Source of the DNA: Marinomonas transparens
GTDB taxonomy: Bacteria > Pseudomonadota > Gammaproteobacteria > Pseudomonadales > Marinomonadaceae
Assembly: GCF_016463975.1 (NCBI RefSeq)
Contig: NZ_JAEMNX010000006.1
Coordinates: 1 to 64,000, forward strand
Direction: 5' to 3'
DNA: 64,000 bases
In this document: one piece after another, positions 1-8,789 of the stretch
Layout: every line of letters starts with the position of its first letter
Position numbering within the stretch: position 1 is the first letter of the stretch
The notes under the pieces: model-generated
Seen by the model: the letters and a program-made list of their open reading frames with translations, nothing else
Told to the model about the DNA's origin: nothing
The model's database searches: none
Position numbers and translations under genes: made by a program

Positions 1-3000
1 GATGCCATCAATGATGATCACAGCGACACAATAGACACTGGTTGTTACCAGTTTACCTACCAGTATGAAGAAGCCATAGCGGATTTTGATCGCGGCTGGC
101 AAGGCTTTAAGCGCTTAGTCATCACCGATGAACAGCACAACACAGAAACTACGCAAACCCATTCGGTTAGTTACCCTCTGACCGGTCGTTTACTGAATAA
201 AACCACTCGGGAGGCGGACAGCCAACGTCTGATGGGCATAGAAGAGTATGCTTACCATAGCTGCCAGCGTGGTGTCACTGGTGCCTATGACGGCCACTGC
301 GAGAACCTGCCTAATGGCGCCCATCGAGTCTTCTTAGATGATAAATTGCAGCACCATTACACCATGGGCACAGCAAATTATACGCTCATGACCCGTAATG
401 GTTATTTTCAACCTCACCTCAGTAATGGTCAGCCTATTACTGTGACGTACGATGGCGATGCCCAACGCGCGGCTGGCGATGGAGCCTATACCCGCTGCTA
501 TCAGTTTGCTGATGCAACAGACGATCAGTGGTGGAAACGCTCCTTCGCCACTTATATCAAGCAAACCGCTTGGCATGGGGGCAATTGCTTTACGGCGGCG
601 AGCGGATGGGACAGCACCAAGGATTTGAACTGGCAGTATTTTCGCTTTGATGAGCGGATGAACGTTACGTCAAAAGGCGTGTATTTGGACAAAACCACCT
701 CAACGGATAGCAGCGGTCATTGGCTTGGTACCTACTCCACATACGATGAGTATGGCAACGTACTCACCCAAACCCAAATGACTGGCTTAGTTACCCTGCT
801 AACTTATGATGCAACCCATACCTTTGTAACGCAGCAAAAATCCATCGGGGCAGGGTTAACCCTTACCTCAACGTTTGAACACGATGCAGGAACCGGGCTG
901 CGGATACTGGAAACCAGCCCACAGGGCTTCCAATCCAAATCCATTCTGGACGAATTTGGTCGGGTGATCGAAATCCAGCAAACTGGGCCAGATGATACGA
1001 GTTTGGTGACCATGGCGACCATGACCTACCAGAAATCACCCACACAAACTGACCGAATTGAGGTGATAACGCGCCATCGTAAAGATTGGAATAATGACGT
1101 GGTGAGCAGCTGGCCTGCTAGCACAAAATTGTACGATGGCATGGGCACCGCATTCGAAGCTTATAAACCTGGGGACAGTTGGCAATACACCATCACAGGT
1201 GATAAAACCTATAACCACAAGGGGCAGGTCAATAAAGCTTATTTCGCCTACCTTGGAAACAGTAGCGCAGACCGCGGCGCCTACAACCAATATACCTATG
1301 ATGAACATGGCCGCCTAACCCGTGTAGAGTCGTCATTTGATGGCCAAGCGACAGAATATGACTACAACCTGCATGATGACCGAGCCATAATTAAAAAAAT
1401 GGAATCGCCCACTGGCGGTGGTCAGGTGTCCTACAAAACGCAGCACAATACACGGGGTAAAGTCATAGCTCAAACCGGGCCATCAAGCGGTATTACCCGA
1501 TATGAATATGATCCGCTGAACCGAGTCACCAAAATCACCGACCCGCTTGCTCAACAGCGCCTTTTTACCTACAACAGCTTGGGGCAAAAGCTCAGCGATA
1601 GCAGCGCAGAAACCGGCACCATGACCTACGCCTACGATAGTTACGGTCGTTTGAGCTCACAAACCGACGCCACGGGACGAACGGTAAGGCGAACTTATGA
1701 CGCTCGTAGTCGTATTATTAAGCAGGTCGCGCAATACGAAAATGATACCACTGAGACCACGTATTCTTATCAAGACACGCCAAAGTTAAGTATATCGCTA
1801 TTCGGTCGACTCGCTGGTACAAGCGTCACAACGAATGGTCAAGTGGTTGTGCAAAATGCTTATCGCTACACTCTAAAAGGGCTTAAAACTATGCACTTTT
1901 ATACCGTGAATGTAGATGGTTCAGGCGGTATTGGAGGAGACGCCCAGGATATCCATCTTATCGAGTTTTCCTATGATGCGATGGACCAATTGGCCTCGCT
2001 AACCTACCCGGATGGCAGTGTTGCCACCTTTAACCATGGGCAAGCGGGCAACAACTTGTTGACCAGTGTGGACTACGCCTACGCGGTTAATTCGACAGAA
2101 AATAACATTCAGGACATATTGGTTAATTATCAAAATTTCCATGTAAATGGTAAAGCTAAGAGTGTTACCTATGGTAATGGCATCATCGAGACGAGGGTGT
2201 TTGATGATATTGGACGCTTATTGGAATCTGAGGTTGCTAATGCATCTAGCCCCTTGTTACAGCGTAGTTATACATGGAATCGCGCCAATAAACTGACTGC
2301 GGTTACTGACCTTAACAACGCCGGACTGGATCAAGATTTTACCTATGACCACAGCGGTCATCTGGTGCAGGCGTCAGGGGCTTATGGTGACATTACAATA
2401 AGCAACGATGTGGCGGGCAACCGCACCGCCTACAACGATCAAACCTACGGCTACGATACGGGCAAAAAACATCAACTCTTGACCGTCACCAACGCGGATG
2501 GGTCTAAGGTTGAGCGCCGTTACGACGATGCTGGCTACTTATCTAGCAAGACCAGCGCCGCAGGGCACTTCGATTACCACTGGGATGGCAATGGCAATTT
2601 AATCTCAGTCACCCGCGGCACAGGCAGTGCGGCCGTGACGGTGAATGAATTTGCCTATAACGAAAGCAACAACCGCGTTATCAAGCGCGACTATACCAAT
2701 GGGGCACTGGTGCGTACGACCCATTACTTACCGGGCTTGTATGAAGTGGTGGTGGATGAAGCCACAGGCAACAAAAGCTACACCAACTACCTAGCCGGAG
2801 TGGCGGCACGAACCGAAACAGTGAATCGTACCCAAGGTCTGGCTTACAACACGGTAGAAGACCGCATTATGCTGCACACCGGCATGGCGTATGCTTCTGT
2901 TATGCCGACCTCCTTGGCGCAACTGGATCAATGGTTTACCGGAGTGGGTTTGATTTTGACCCACAACAATTTAGGCGCTCGCATTATTGCCACCTTACTC

Positions 3001-4458
3001 TGGGTGAGCTTGGTGTCAGGTCTCTTTATTTACCTTGTCCTGCAACTGCTGCGCAGTGCCGGCAAAGACTCTGTACTGGGTCAGTTCCGTCACGCTTGCC
3101 TCATTCGCCTAGTGGCCTATGGTTGGTTATCCCGTACTCGGGCGCGCCATTGGGATACCCCATTACAGCGCGATTGGTACCAAGCTCCCAGCCTGAGTCG
3201 CTTCTGCCTAGTCGGTGTGATGTGCTTATGTACCTTGGGCAATGTTTTTACCCCGGCCTATGCCGCCTTAACCGCTGGTACGAATGGTGCTGGGGTGCCA
3301 GTAGAAGGGCAATTCCAATACTTCCATCGTGACCAGGTGGCCAGTACCTCCATGGTCACCAATGCCGGTGGTGGTGTGTTGTCGAAAGTGGAATACACGC
3401 CGTTTGGCAAGATGGTAGAAAACCAGAGCTCAGGCATGGACAACTATCGCGCCAAATTTGCCGGTAAAGAAAGAGACAGCGGCACGGGGCTAAGCTACTT
3501 CGGCCACCGTTATTATGACGCGGATATCGGCCGCTTTATCTCCCCAGACCCGGCGGCGCAATACCATAGCCCTTACCTGTATGGTGCCGATGACCCGCTA
3601 ACCATGGTGGACCCGAATGGGGAGTGGTCATGGAAGGCATTTGCTATTGGGGTACTTGTAGTGGTCGCTATAGTTGCCGTGACTGTTGCAACGGCTGGTG
3701 TGGGGACGGCTGCCGCTGTTGCCGCTGGCACGGCCTTTTTTACTACCTCTCAGGTAGCATTAGGGGCTGGAGTAGCCGTTGTAGCAGTTGGGCTTGGAGC
3801 ATCAATGGTTGAATCATCCTCTTCCTCATTAGGGGCTAAGGTTCCTTTTGTTGGGCCAATCGATGAGAGTGCACACGGGACTAAGGGGATGCCATTGAGT
3901 AAAGAGCAGCAAGACGACGCGTGGTTTAAGAAAAAAACTCAAGCGATAGCAAGATTAGAAAAGTTGTTAACTTATGTTAGACATGCAAAACAAGATGATG
4001 AAACCTACGGCTACGAATTCCTTAGACGCTATTTTGGAAACGATTATCGGGATGGCAAGGTAAACCTTAAGCAAATTGAATATAGCGTTCGGGGGGCAAT
4101 TGCTAAGCTAAAATCAGATAACACAAAATACACTGTAGTGCCTTTAAGAGATGGTCGATCTGCTCAGGTAGATTCAAGAGATCTTTCCCTTATTAAGTTC
4201 GATCCTGAGGTTTTTAGTAGTCCAGAAATAGCTGATAAGGTTTTAACACGGCTTATTATTCATGAAGCAATACATCTAGTTAGTAATGGGAACGGCAATG
4301 GAATGCACCCAGATGAAGGGGGGCCAGAAGACAGTAATGAATTTTATGACAAAGACGCTTACAAAAAATCAGAGGGGGGAATTGGTGCGTACAACGCAGA
4401 GAATTATGCATGTGCTGCGTTATCATGGACGCCTCAAAAATTTGATTGTGGCGTTTAA
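1..4458 (+). CDS. Rhs-repeat polymorphic toxin with zincin-like C-terminal tip (5' end outside window)
   Basis: The reading frame is open from base 1, so the gene starts left of the window; an internal ATG at 232 is not a credible start. Many YD repeats (for example TYDEHGRL, YEYDPLNRV) lead to the Rhs core at about 3470-3625, with YFGHRYYDADIGRFISPDP and ending in DPNG. Two hydrophobic stretches (about 2965-3045 and 3200-3260) interrupt the barrel just before YFHRDQVAST, and a third (about 3625-3800) follows DPNG. The last 150 residues are unlike the core and carry HEAIH near codon 1421 plus NAENYAC near the end, a pattern of zinc metallopeptidases. Rhs proteins build a shell around a variable toxic tip delivered to other cells. 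A metallopeptidase toxin is inferred from the HExxH motif only. I see no immunity gene directly downstream. Confidence 0.9.
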   Translation, partial: DAINDDHSDTIDTGCYQFTYQYEEAIADFDRGWQGFKRLVITDEQHNTETTQTHSVSYPLTGRLLNKTTREADSQRLMGIEEYAYHSCQRGVTGAYDGHCENLPNGAHRVFLDDKLQHHYTMGTANYTLMTRNGYFQPHLSNGQPITVTYDGDAQRAAGDGAYTRCYQFADATDDQWWKRSFATYIKQTAWHGGNCFTAASGWDSTKDLNWQYFRFDERMNVTSKGVYLDKTTSTDSSGHWLGTYSTYDEYGNVLTQTQMTGLVTLLTYDATHTFVTQQKSIGAGLTLTSTFEHDAGTGLRILETSPQGFQSKSILDEFGRVIEIQQTGPDDTSLVTMATMTYQKSPTQTDRIEVITRHRKDWNNDVVSSWPASTKLYDGMGTAFEAYKPGDSWQYTITGDKTYNHKGQVNKAYFAYLGNSSADRGAYNQYTYDEHGRLTRVESSFDGQATEYDYNLHDDRAIIKKMESPTGGGQVSYKTQHNTRGKVIAQTGPSSGITRYEYDPLNRVTKITDPLAQQRLFTYNSLGQKLSDSSAETGTMTYAYDSYGRLSSQTDATGRTVRRTYDARSRIIKQVAQYENDTTETTYSYQDTPKLSISLFGRLAGTSVTTNGQVVVQNAYRYTLKGLKTMHFYTVNVDGSGGIGGDAQDIHLIEFSYDAMDQLASLTYPDGSVATFNHGQAGNNLLTSVDYAYAVNSTENNIQDILVNYQNFHVNGKAKSVTYGNGIIETRVFDDIGRLLESEVANASSPLLQRSYTWNRANKLTAVTDLNNAGLDQDFTYDHSGHLVQASGAYGDITISNDVAGNRTAYNDQTYGYDTGKKHQLLTVTNADGSKVERRYDDAGYLSSKTSAAGHFDYHWDGNGNLISVTRGTGSAAVTVNEFAYNESNNRVIKRDYTNGALVRTTHYLPGLYEVVVDEATGNKSYTNYLAGVAARTETVNRTQGLAYNTVEDRIMLHTGMAYASVMPTSLAQLDQWFTGVGLILTHNNLGARIIATLLWVSLVSGLFIYLVLQLLRSAGKDSVLGQFRHACLIRLVAYGWLSRTRARHWDTPLQRDWYQAPSLSRFCLVGVMCLCTLGNVFTPAYAALTAGTNGAGVPVEGQFQYFHRDQVASTSMVTNAGGGVLSKVEYTPFGKMVENQSSGMDNYRAKFAGKERDSGTGLSYFGHRYYDADIGRFISPDPAAQYHSPYLYGADDPLTMVDPNGEWSWKAFAIGVLVVVAIVAVTVATAGVGTAAAVAAGTAFFTTSQVALGAGVAVVAVGLGASMVESSSSSLGAKVPFVGPIDESAHGTKGMPLSKEQQDDAWFKKKTQAIARLEKLLTYVRHAKQDDETYGYEFLRRYFGNDYRDGKVNLKQIEYSVRGAIAKLKSDNTKYTVVPLRDGRSAQVDSRDLSLIKFDPEVFSSPEIADKVLTRLIIHEAIHLVSNGNGNGMHPDEGGPEDSNEFYDKDAYKKSEGGIGAYNAENYACAALSWTPQKFDCGV

Positions 4459-4469
4459 ATAATGCACGA

Positions 4470-4516
4470 ATTTGGGGGCAGATGAAAAACGACATTGTTT
4501 TTATCTGACCCCAAAT
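4470..4516. repeat. REP-like imperfect inverted repeat after rhs
   Basis: Arms of 20-21 nt read ATTTGGGG(G)CAGAT(G)AAAAAC and its complement, separated by 6 nt. The GGGGTCAGAT core resembles REP palindromes associated with RAYT transposases; no RAYT gene is in the window. A weaker, single-arm look-alike lies at 4644-4668. It starts 11 nt after the rhs stop and may protect or terminate the transcript. Confidence 0.5.
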
Positions 4517-4540
4517 GCGCTTCTCTCCTTATAAAATGGA

Positions 4541-4582
4541 AAGGCTTAACTGAAGCGGATTGCTCCAATTAAGCCTTTTTTT
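4541..4582 (+). terminator. Rho-independent terminator of rhs
   Basis: AAGGCTTAA (4541-4549) pairs with TTAAGCCTT (4569-4577) and is followed by a run of T. It lies about 80 nt past the rhs stop. The rest of 4459-4795 shows no credible gene. Confidence 0.65.
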
Positions 4583-4795
4583 GGTTAAAACTCCGTTAAA
4601 GCCATTTTTGATGAATATTACCCACCCGTATGGCAACCCACAAATTTGGGGGGCGCATTAAAAAAACATTCTTTTCTGCTGCGGATTTCTTGTTGGTGGA
4701 GAAGTTCGCATTGGGTGGCGCGCTTTGATGGCGTTACCCGGTACCCAGCGGAATGGAAAGCCGTTTACGGAATAAGTAGTTGGTAAATGACGGGG

Positions 4796-5719
4796 TTAAG
4801 CGTCGTCATTTACCAAGTGGTTTATTCTGCTTTGACACAGGGTGTCGGTGAAGTCTTTCAGTTTTTCCACTTCACCCGCTAACCAGTTGAGTTCTTCTTC
4901 GGTGATTTCGTAGTGTTCGGAATAACGGGAATCCACGTAGGCGCGTTTGAGTCGTTGGAAGCTGCGTTTCTGGAAGCGTTGTGTTTGGGCGACGCCATCG
5001 AGGGAGAATTGCTCGATGAAGCGCGGGTCTTGACGTATGCAGTAGGAGCGCAGGAGTTCGATGTTGTGGGTTTTGGGTAGGTAATTGGTGGTAACCAATA
5101 GGGTGCAAGAATAGAAACGTTCCGCTGCTTGATGTAGGTTAAAGGCCGCGAGATTTATATATTTCTTTTTGGATAGGTCTTTTTCTATCATCATCCAAAA
5201 AATTTCTAAAAAGCCATCTGCGCTTTCAAACCATTGATTATAGTGCTTTTGTGCAATGGTTTTTTGTTCGTCTAGCGTTAAATTACCGGGGCGGGGGAGT
5301 TCTCGCGTGTCACAGGCGTAGATTTCGATGCCTTCTTCGCGGATGTCTTTGAAGAAGTACTGGCCTTCGTGTAGGCGTTGGTTGATGTCGTGTATGGAGT
5401 GCACGATCAAGCCCAGTGGTCGGCCGATACGGCGTTCGATTTTTTCTTCTGCCTTGTTCCAGATGTCAAACTCTTCCACCAATTCTTCTTGGTTCACAAT
5501 CACCAATACATCGTAATCACTCACATAGCCATTGGCAGGGTCGTAGACCTGTGTGCCCTTGGCTTGGCTGCCAAACAAAACGATTTTTAAAATGCGAAAA
5601 TGCTTTTTCTTACTGGTCTTGCCCAGCAAATACGTGTCCATCTCATCGAGCAGCACCTTGGAAATAATAGGTACACTCAGTTGTTGGCGCAGGGTGAGGT
5701 GATCGAAGTTGGTTCTCAT
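4796..5719 (-). CDS. Nucleotidyltransferase-HEPN fusion protein
   Basis: 307 residues. The N-terminal half has a polymerase-beta-type nucleotidyltransferase signature: GSQAKG near residue 50 followed by SDYDVLVI near 67, the acidic pair that binds metal. The C-terminal half (about 165-300) fits a HEPN domain, with AAFNLHQAAERFY and the polar stretch TNYLPKTHNIELL. Members of the MNT and HEPN families often form toxin-antitoxin pairs in which MNT AMPylates the HEPN RNase. Here both are in one chain, as in known fused MNT-HEPN proteins of about 300 residues. It converges on the rhs gene and has no operon partner. Substrate unknown; the fusion call is firm, a defence or toxin role is only possible. 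Confidence 0.75.
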   Translation of the reverse strand: MRTNFDHLTLRQQLSVPIISKVLLDEMDTYLLGKTSKKKHFRILKIVLFGSQAKGTQVYDPANGYVSDYDVLVIVNQEELVEEFDIWNKAEEKIERRIGRPLGLIVHSIHDINQRLHEGQYFFKDIREEGIEIYACDTRELPRPGNLTLDEQKTIAQKHYNQWFESADGFLEIFWMMIEKDLSKKKYINLAAFNLHQAAERFYSCTLLVTTNYLPKTHNIELLRSYCIRQDPRFIEQFSLDGVAQTQRFQKRSFQRLKRAYVDSRYSEHYEITEEELNWLAGEVEKLKDFTDTLCQSRINHLVNDDA

Positions 5720-6241
5720 GATGGTATGTTACCTTATTTCCCTATCATGGCTATGATAATGGTTATTTTTCATATGTCGATATGCCAGCCCCTTTGATGG
5801 AAAATCAAAAATATAACTTTTACAATTACAAAACAAAGAGATAACCCCATCTTCCGTCTTCCCTTTACAAAGACAAAAGGGGAAGAAACCTAGCCAATTT
5901 GTCGTCCTTACTTACGGAATAGTAGCCCAGAAGAAGTCCCTTCGACGGCTCTTCAATTCAGGAACGGATTGCGCGCCCCTAATCACTTATTGACACCTTC
6001 AGGATCATCAACGTTGAGAAAGTCCGTTCGACGCAACAGGGTTGCGCGACTACTCGGAGTTTCCGAGTCCGTTAAGAAAGATCCCACCTAGAAAATGAAA
6101 AACCACTCTATACCTTACTCTATCGAACGTCTTGCTAAACCTTGCGTTAAATAAAGCTAATGACACGTTTTGGGCTGAAAGTCCGATAAGAGCCCTTTTG
6201 GTTACTTTTGTGGCTCTGGACAAAAGTTACCCGCTCAGCGG

Positions 6242-6281
6242 AGCGGAATAAAGGTTAGGAATACAAAGCAATCGAGTGGAA
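6242..6281 (+). repeat. Direct repeat, copy 1 (shortened)
   Basis: Begins AGCGGAATAAAGGTTAGGAA, as in copies 2 and 3, but diverges after ACAAAGC and lacks the AGCCTTCC lead-in. Partial copy of the 61-bp intergenic repeat. Confidence 0.6.
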
Positions 6282-6316
6282 GGCATTTTATCTGACGGAT
6301 ACAAAAAACCTCGCTC

Positions 6317-6377
6317 AGCCTTCCTTGTATTAAAAAGCGGAATAAAGTTTAGGAGTACAAAGCGTTTGAATGGAAAC
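6317..6377 (+). repeat. Direct repeat, copy 2 (61 bp)
   Basis: Runs from AGCCTTCC to TTTGAATGGAAAC and differs from copy 3 at about 7 of 61 positions. No coding potential and no inverted ends seen. Confidence 0.7.
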
Positions 6378-6505
6378 CACTAAACCAGCAACCCGACCGT
6401 CGGGGTCAAAGCCCTTTTCTATTAAGCTCAGTAGAAGAGTCGAAGGTTATCAGCTCGAAAAGGTGTTCGACCCCTTAGTTAAAGGGGAAGGAACTAAGCC
6501 TGCTA

Positions 6506-6566
6506 AGCCTTCCCTGAATTAAAGAGCGGAATAAAGGTTAGGAATCCAAAGCGTTTGAATGGAAAC
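6506..6566 (+). repeat. Direct repeat, copy 3 (61 bp)
   Basis: Same unit as copy 2. It ends 7 bp before the stop codon of the MYG1-family gene on the other strand, so it would be transcribed as the 3' tail of that mRNA. Confidence 0.7.
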
Positions 6567-6573
6567 TAAAAGA

Positions 6574-7449
6574 CTAATATTCCAACGCCATTTCTGCCAT
6601 TTTCATCGTGTTCTCAAACGATTCACAGCCTGCGATAAACAAGCCGTTATGGCAGAACATGGCATCGTCTAAACCGGTGACGTCTTGCAGTTCTTTATCG
6701 GACAATCCTGCCCATGGTGCTGGGAGTTTTTTGCGGTCTTCAAATGAGCCAAGTTCAACGGGCACGGTTTGTATGCGCCACTGTCCTGTTTGAGACGGGT
6801 AAACCATAAACAAGGCGTCTTGCGATAACCTAAGTACGGTGGTTTTCCATGGTGTGTATTGTTCTAGCACGATGACTTTTGGATCAGCGGCTTTTTCGAT
6901 GGCGTTGGCGACGATGGTTTTTGCGTTTACACCACCGCTTGCGGCGGCAATAAATCGATTTAAAATGCGTGATGCAAAGGCGACGGCTTCCTCAAAACAG
7001 GCATCAAAATCGCCTTCTTCTTGCCATGTAGGGTTAAACATGGAAATGGTTTGGCTCAGGCTGACACCGGTTTGCACGCCTTCTACGTGTCCGCAATCGA
7101 TGGCGTCTATCTCTGATACTAGATTTTTATCCAATGAATGGGTGACTTCTTGATTACCTGCGCATATTTCTAGGCCGTACTTTTGCCAAACCAACCCAAA
7201 TGAGGAAAACGGAATGCCGTTTTCTCGTGCGCCTGCGCCGCCTTTTTGGTGGTGATCAAAGCGGTCTGTTGCTGCGTCGTATATGCCACCGACATCCAAT
7301 ACTATGTCGGCTGTGGCGATGACGTCTAAGTCTCGTGTGCGTATTAACTCTATAGAGGGAAAAATGCTTTTAAGCGCCGCTACCGCAAATACGTCGTCTG
7401 CGTGAAAATTGCCATTGTGCGTTGCGATTACTTTAACTTGTTCGGTCAT
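6574..7449 (-). CDS. MYG1-family DHH-type phosphoesterase/exonuclease
   Basis: 291 residues from the chosen start. The beginning VIATHNGNFHADDVFAVAAL and the later RFDHHQKGG are the MYG1 (UPF0160) hallmarks: HNGNFHADD holds metal-binding His and Asp, and DHH gives the superfamily name. The eukaryotic homologue acts as a 3'-5' RNA exonuclease; the bacterial role is poorly known. I chose the ATG at 7449 (MTEQVK) because AAGAGACGAC precedes it at good spacing, although the frame is open to 7485. It appears monocistronic, with the divergent exporter gene starting 200 bp away. Length is normal for bacterial members. Confidence 0.85.
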   Translation of the reverse strand: MTEQVKVIATHNGNFHADDVFAVAALKSIFPSIELIRTRDLDVIATADIVLDVGGIYDAATDRFDHHQKGGAGARENGIPFSSFGLVWQKYGLEICAGNQEVTHSLDKNLVSEIDAIDCGHVEGVQTGVSLSQTISMFNPTWQEEGDFDACFEEAVAFASRILNRFIAAASGGVNAKTIVANAIEKAADPKVIVLEQYTPWKTTVLRLSQDALFMVYPSQTGQWRIQTVPVELGSFEDRKKLPAPWAGLSDKELQDVTGLDDAMFCHNGLFIAGCESFENTMKMAEMALEY

Positions 7450-7650
7450 TTTGTCGTCTCTTTTGTGGGTTTCATTGAACAGCACACAGGTACTAAAAAA
7501 CGCGATTTTACGGGGTTTTTATGACGGGTGACACCGTTCATTTGAGAATATCCAAGATAAAGATGCGTAACCACTGGGTCTTGTTATCTCATGAGAAAGA
7601 TCGACGTGATAAAATAGCTGGTTTCCAAATAGAAAAAGGACGTCAATCGT

Positions 7651-8535
7651 ATGTACTTATACGGACTCGGTGCGATTACTCTGGCGGCGGTGATATTTGG
7701 CATTGCTGGGGCGGTAGCGAAAGTGCTGTTTCAGTCAGACATTTCGCCAATAGATCTGACGGCAATACGTACTATTCTTGCTTGCATAGTATTTTTTCTT
7801 TTCCTTGCGTTTTCAAACCGCAAGGCATTTAGAGTTAAAAAGGACGACTTTTTATTACTCGTCGGCGTGGCTGTCGCCTTTACCTTGGTGAATATTACCT
7901 TTTATCTTGCCATACAGCTGACGACGGTAGCAGCGGCTATTACGTTGGAGTATACCGCGCCATTTTTTATTATGGTCATAGGTTTAATTACCGCAAAAAG
8001 GTCGTTTTCACTGTTTGATAGTTGTGTGGTTACGACCAGTATCATCGGCTGTTTATTATTGACTGGCAGTGGTGAAGCGCTGTTTTCTATGGACTATGGG
8101 GTTATGTATGGGCTTGCATGTGGCTTAGCTTTTGCTATCTATAACCTGCTGGGGAATGAATGCCAAAAACGCAGAATTTCAACCAATTCAATCACTTTTT
8201 ACTCCTTTTTATTTAGTTCGGTCTTTTGGCTTTTTGCCTTACCTTTTTTAACGGTAGATAAGGTCAACTATACCGATGACAACCTGCTGCAAATTGCCTT
8301 TATTGCTGTGGTTGCTACTGTGTTGCCCTATTGGTTACTGATGTTTGGGTTAAAACACATAGAGGCATTACCAGCCACCATTATCGGCATGTTAGACCCT
8401 CTGGTCGCGGGCATTGCCGCGTATCTGCTGATTGATGAGATACTGACGACAATGAATTGGGTCGGTATTGTTATTATTCTGGTTGCTATTATTGCTTCGA
8501 CAATGAACAGCAGACAGGAGGGAAAGCACACCTAG
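7651..8535 (+). CDS. EamA-family (DMT) transporter
   Basis: 294 residues, almost wholly hydrophobic, with about ten membrane segments arranged as two EamA repeats (roughly 5-140 and 150-290). The repeats begin GLGAITLAAVIFGIAGAVAK and GVMYGLACGLAFAIYNLLG. The second ends in DPLVAGIAAYLLIDEI, typical of RhaT/EamA exporters. It should sit in the inner membrane and move small metabolites such as amino acids or nucleosides; the substrate cannot be read from sequence. Start ATG at 7651 has AAAAAGGA about 10 nt upstream. Charged residues cluster at the extreme C-terminus (RQEGKHT), probably cytoplasmic. Confidence 0.85.
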   Translation: MYLYGLGAITLAAVIFGIAGAVAKVLFQSDISPIDLTAIRTILACIVFFLFLAFSNRKAFRVKKDDFLLLVGVAVAFTLVNITFYLAIQLTTVAAAITLEYTAPFFIMVIGLITAKRSFSLFDSCVVTTSIIGCLLLTGSGEALFSMDYGVMYGLACGLAFAIYNLLGNECQKRRISTNSITFYSFLFSSVFWLFALPFLTVDKVNYTDDNLLQIAFIAVVATVLPYWLLMFGLKHIEALPATIIGMLDPLVAGIAAYLLIDEILTTMNWVGIVIILVAIIASTMNSRQEGKHT

Positions 8536-8618
8536 TTTCCTAGCTCGCCTACTGTAACACCACTAAAGAATACATCCGGTAACCTTTTTCTACCCATATT
8601 CCACATACGATTTGAGCG

Positions 8619-8660
8619 AGTGATCTAAGATATTAGTCATAACTAATGTTTTAGATCACT
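8619..8660. repeat. Long hairpin, 19-bp arms with 4-nt loop
   Basis: Left arm 8619-8637 and right arm 8642-8660 match at 17 of 19 positions around loop CATA; the outer ten bases AGTGATCTAA / TTAGATCACT are perfect. No T run follows, so it is a poor intrinsic terminator. It lies between the EamA and GGDEF-EAL genes, 129 bp before the latter's start. Confidence 0.7.
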
Positions 8661-8789
8661 GCTTGATTCTCTTTGGTCTTTCAAAAAAATAATGTCGTCC
8701 ATATGTTTGTGTAACTTAGTCAGCGAGAAATGGCGTGTTATAGCGAAATGTAGGGTTGATGCTCAGGCTATTGGATGAGGGAGAGTTGA

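Larger units (their letters stand above)
5720..6573. other. Repeat-rich intergenic region without a gene
   Basis: I see no protein gene in these 850 bases. They hold a hairpin at 5858-5885 (CTTCCCTTT / AAAGGGGAAG), a cluster of perfect short hairpins at 6033-6047 (CGCAAC / GTTGCG) and 6052-6068 (ACTCGGA / TCCGAGT), a 12-bp imperfect inverted repeat at 6200-6231 (GGTTACTTTTGT / ACAAAAGTTACC), and three copies of a direct repeat listed separately. The two genes around it are both on the minus strand. Confidence 0.6.

Noticed and set aside
4459..4795. Immunity gene for the Rhs toxin
   Set aside because: No open frame with a ribosome site and credible length on either strand.
7521..7832. 103-codon plus-strand ORF before and inside the EamA gene
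   Set aside because: It overlaps the start of a clear membrane transporter in another frame and has no family signal.
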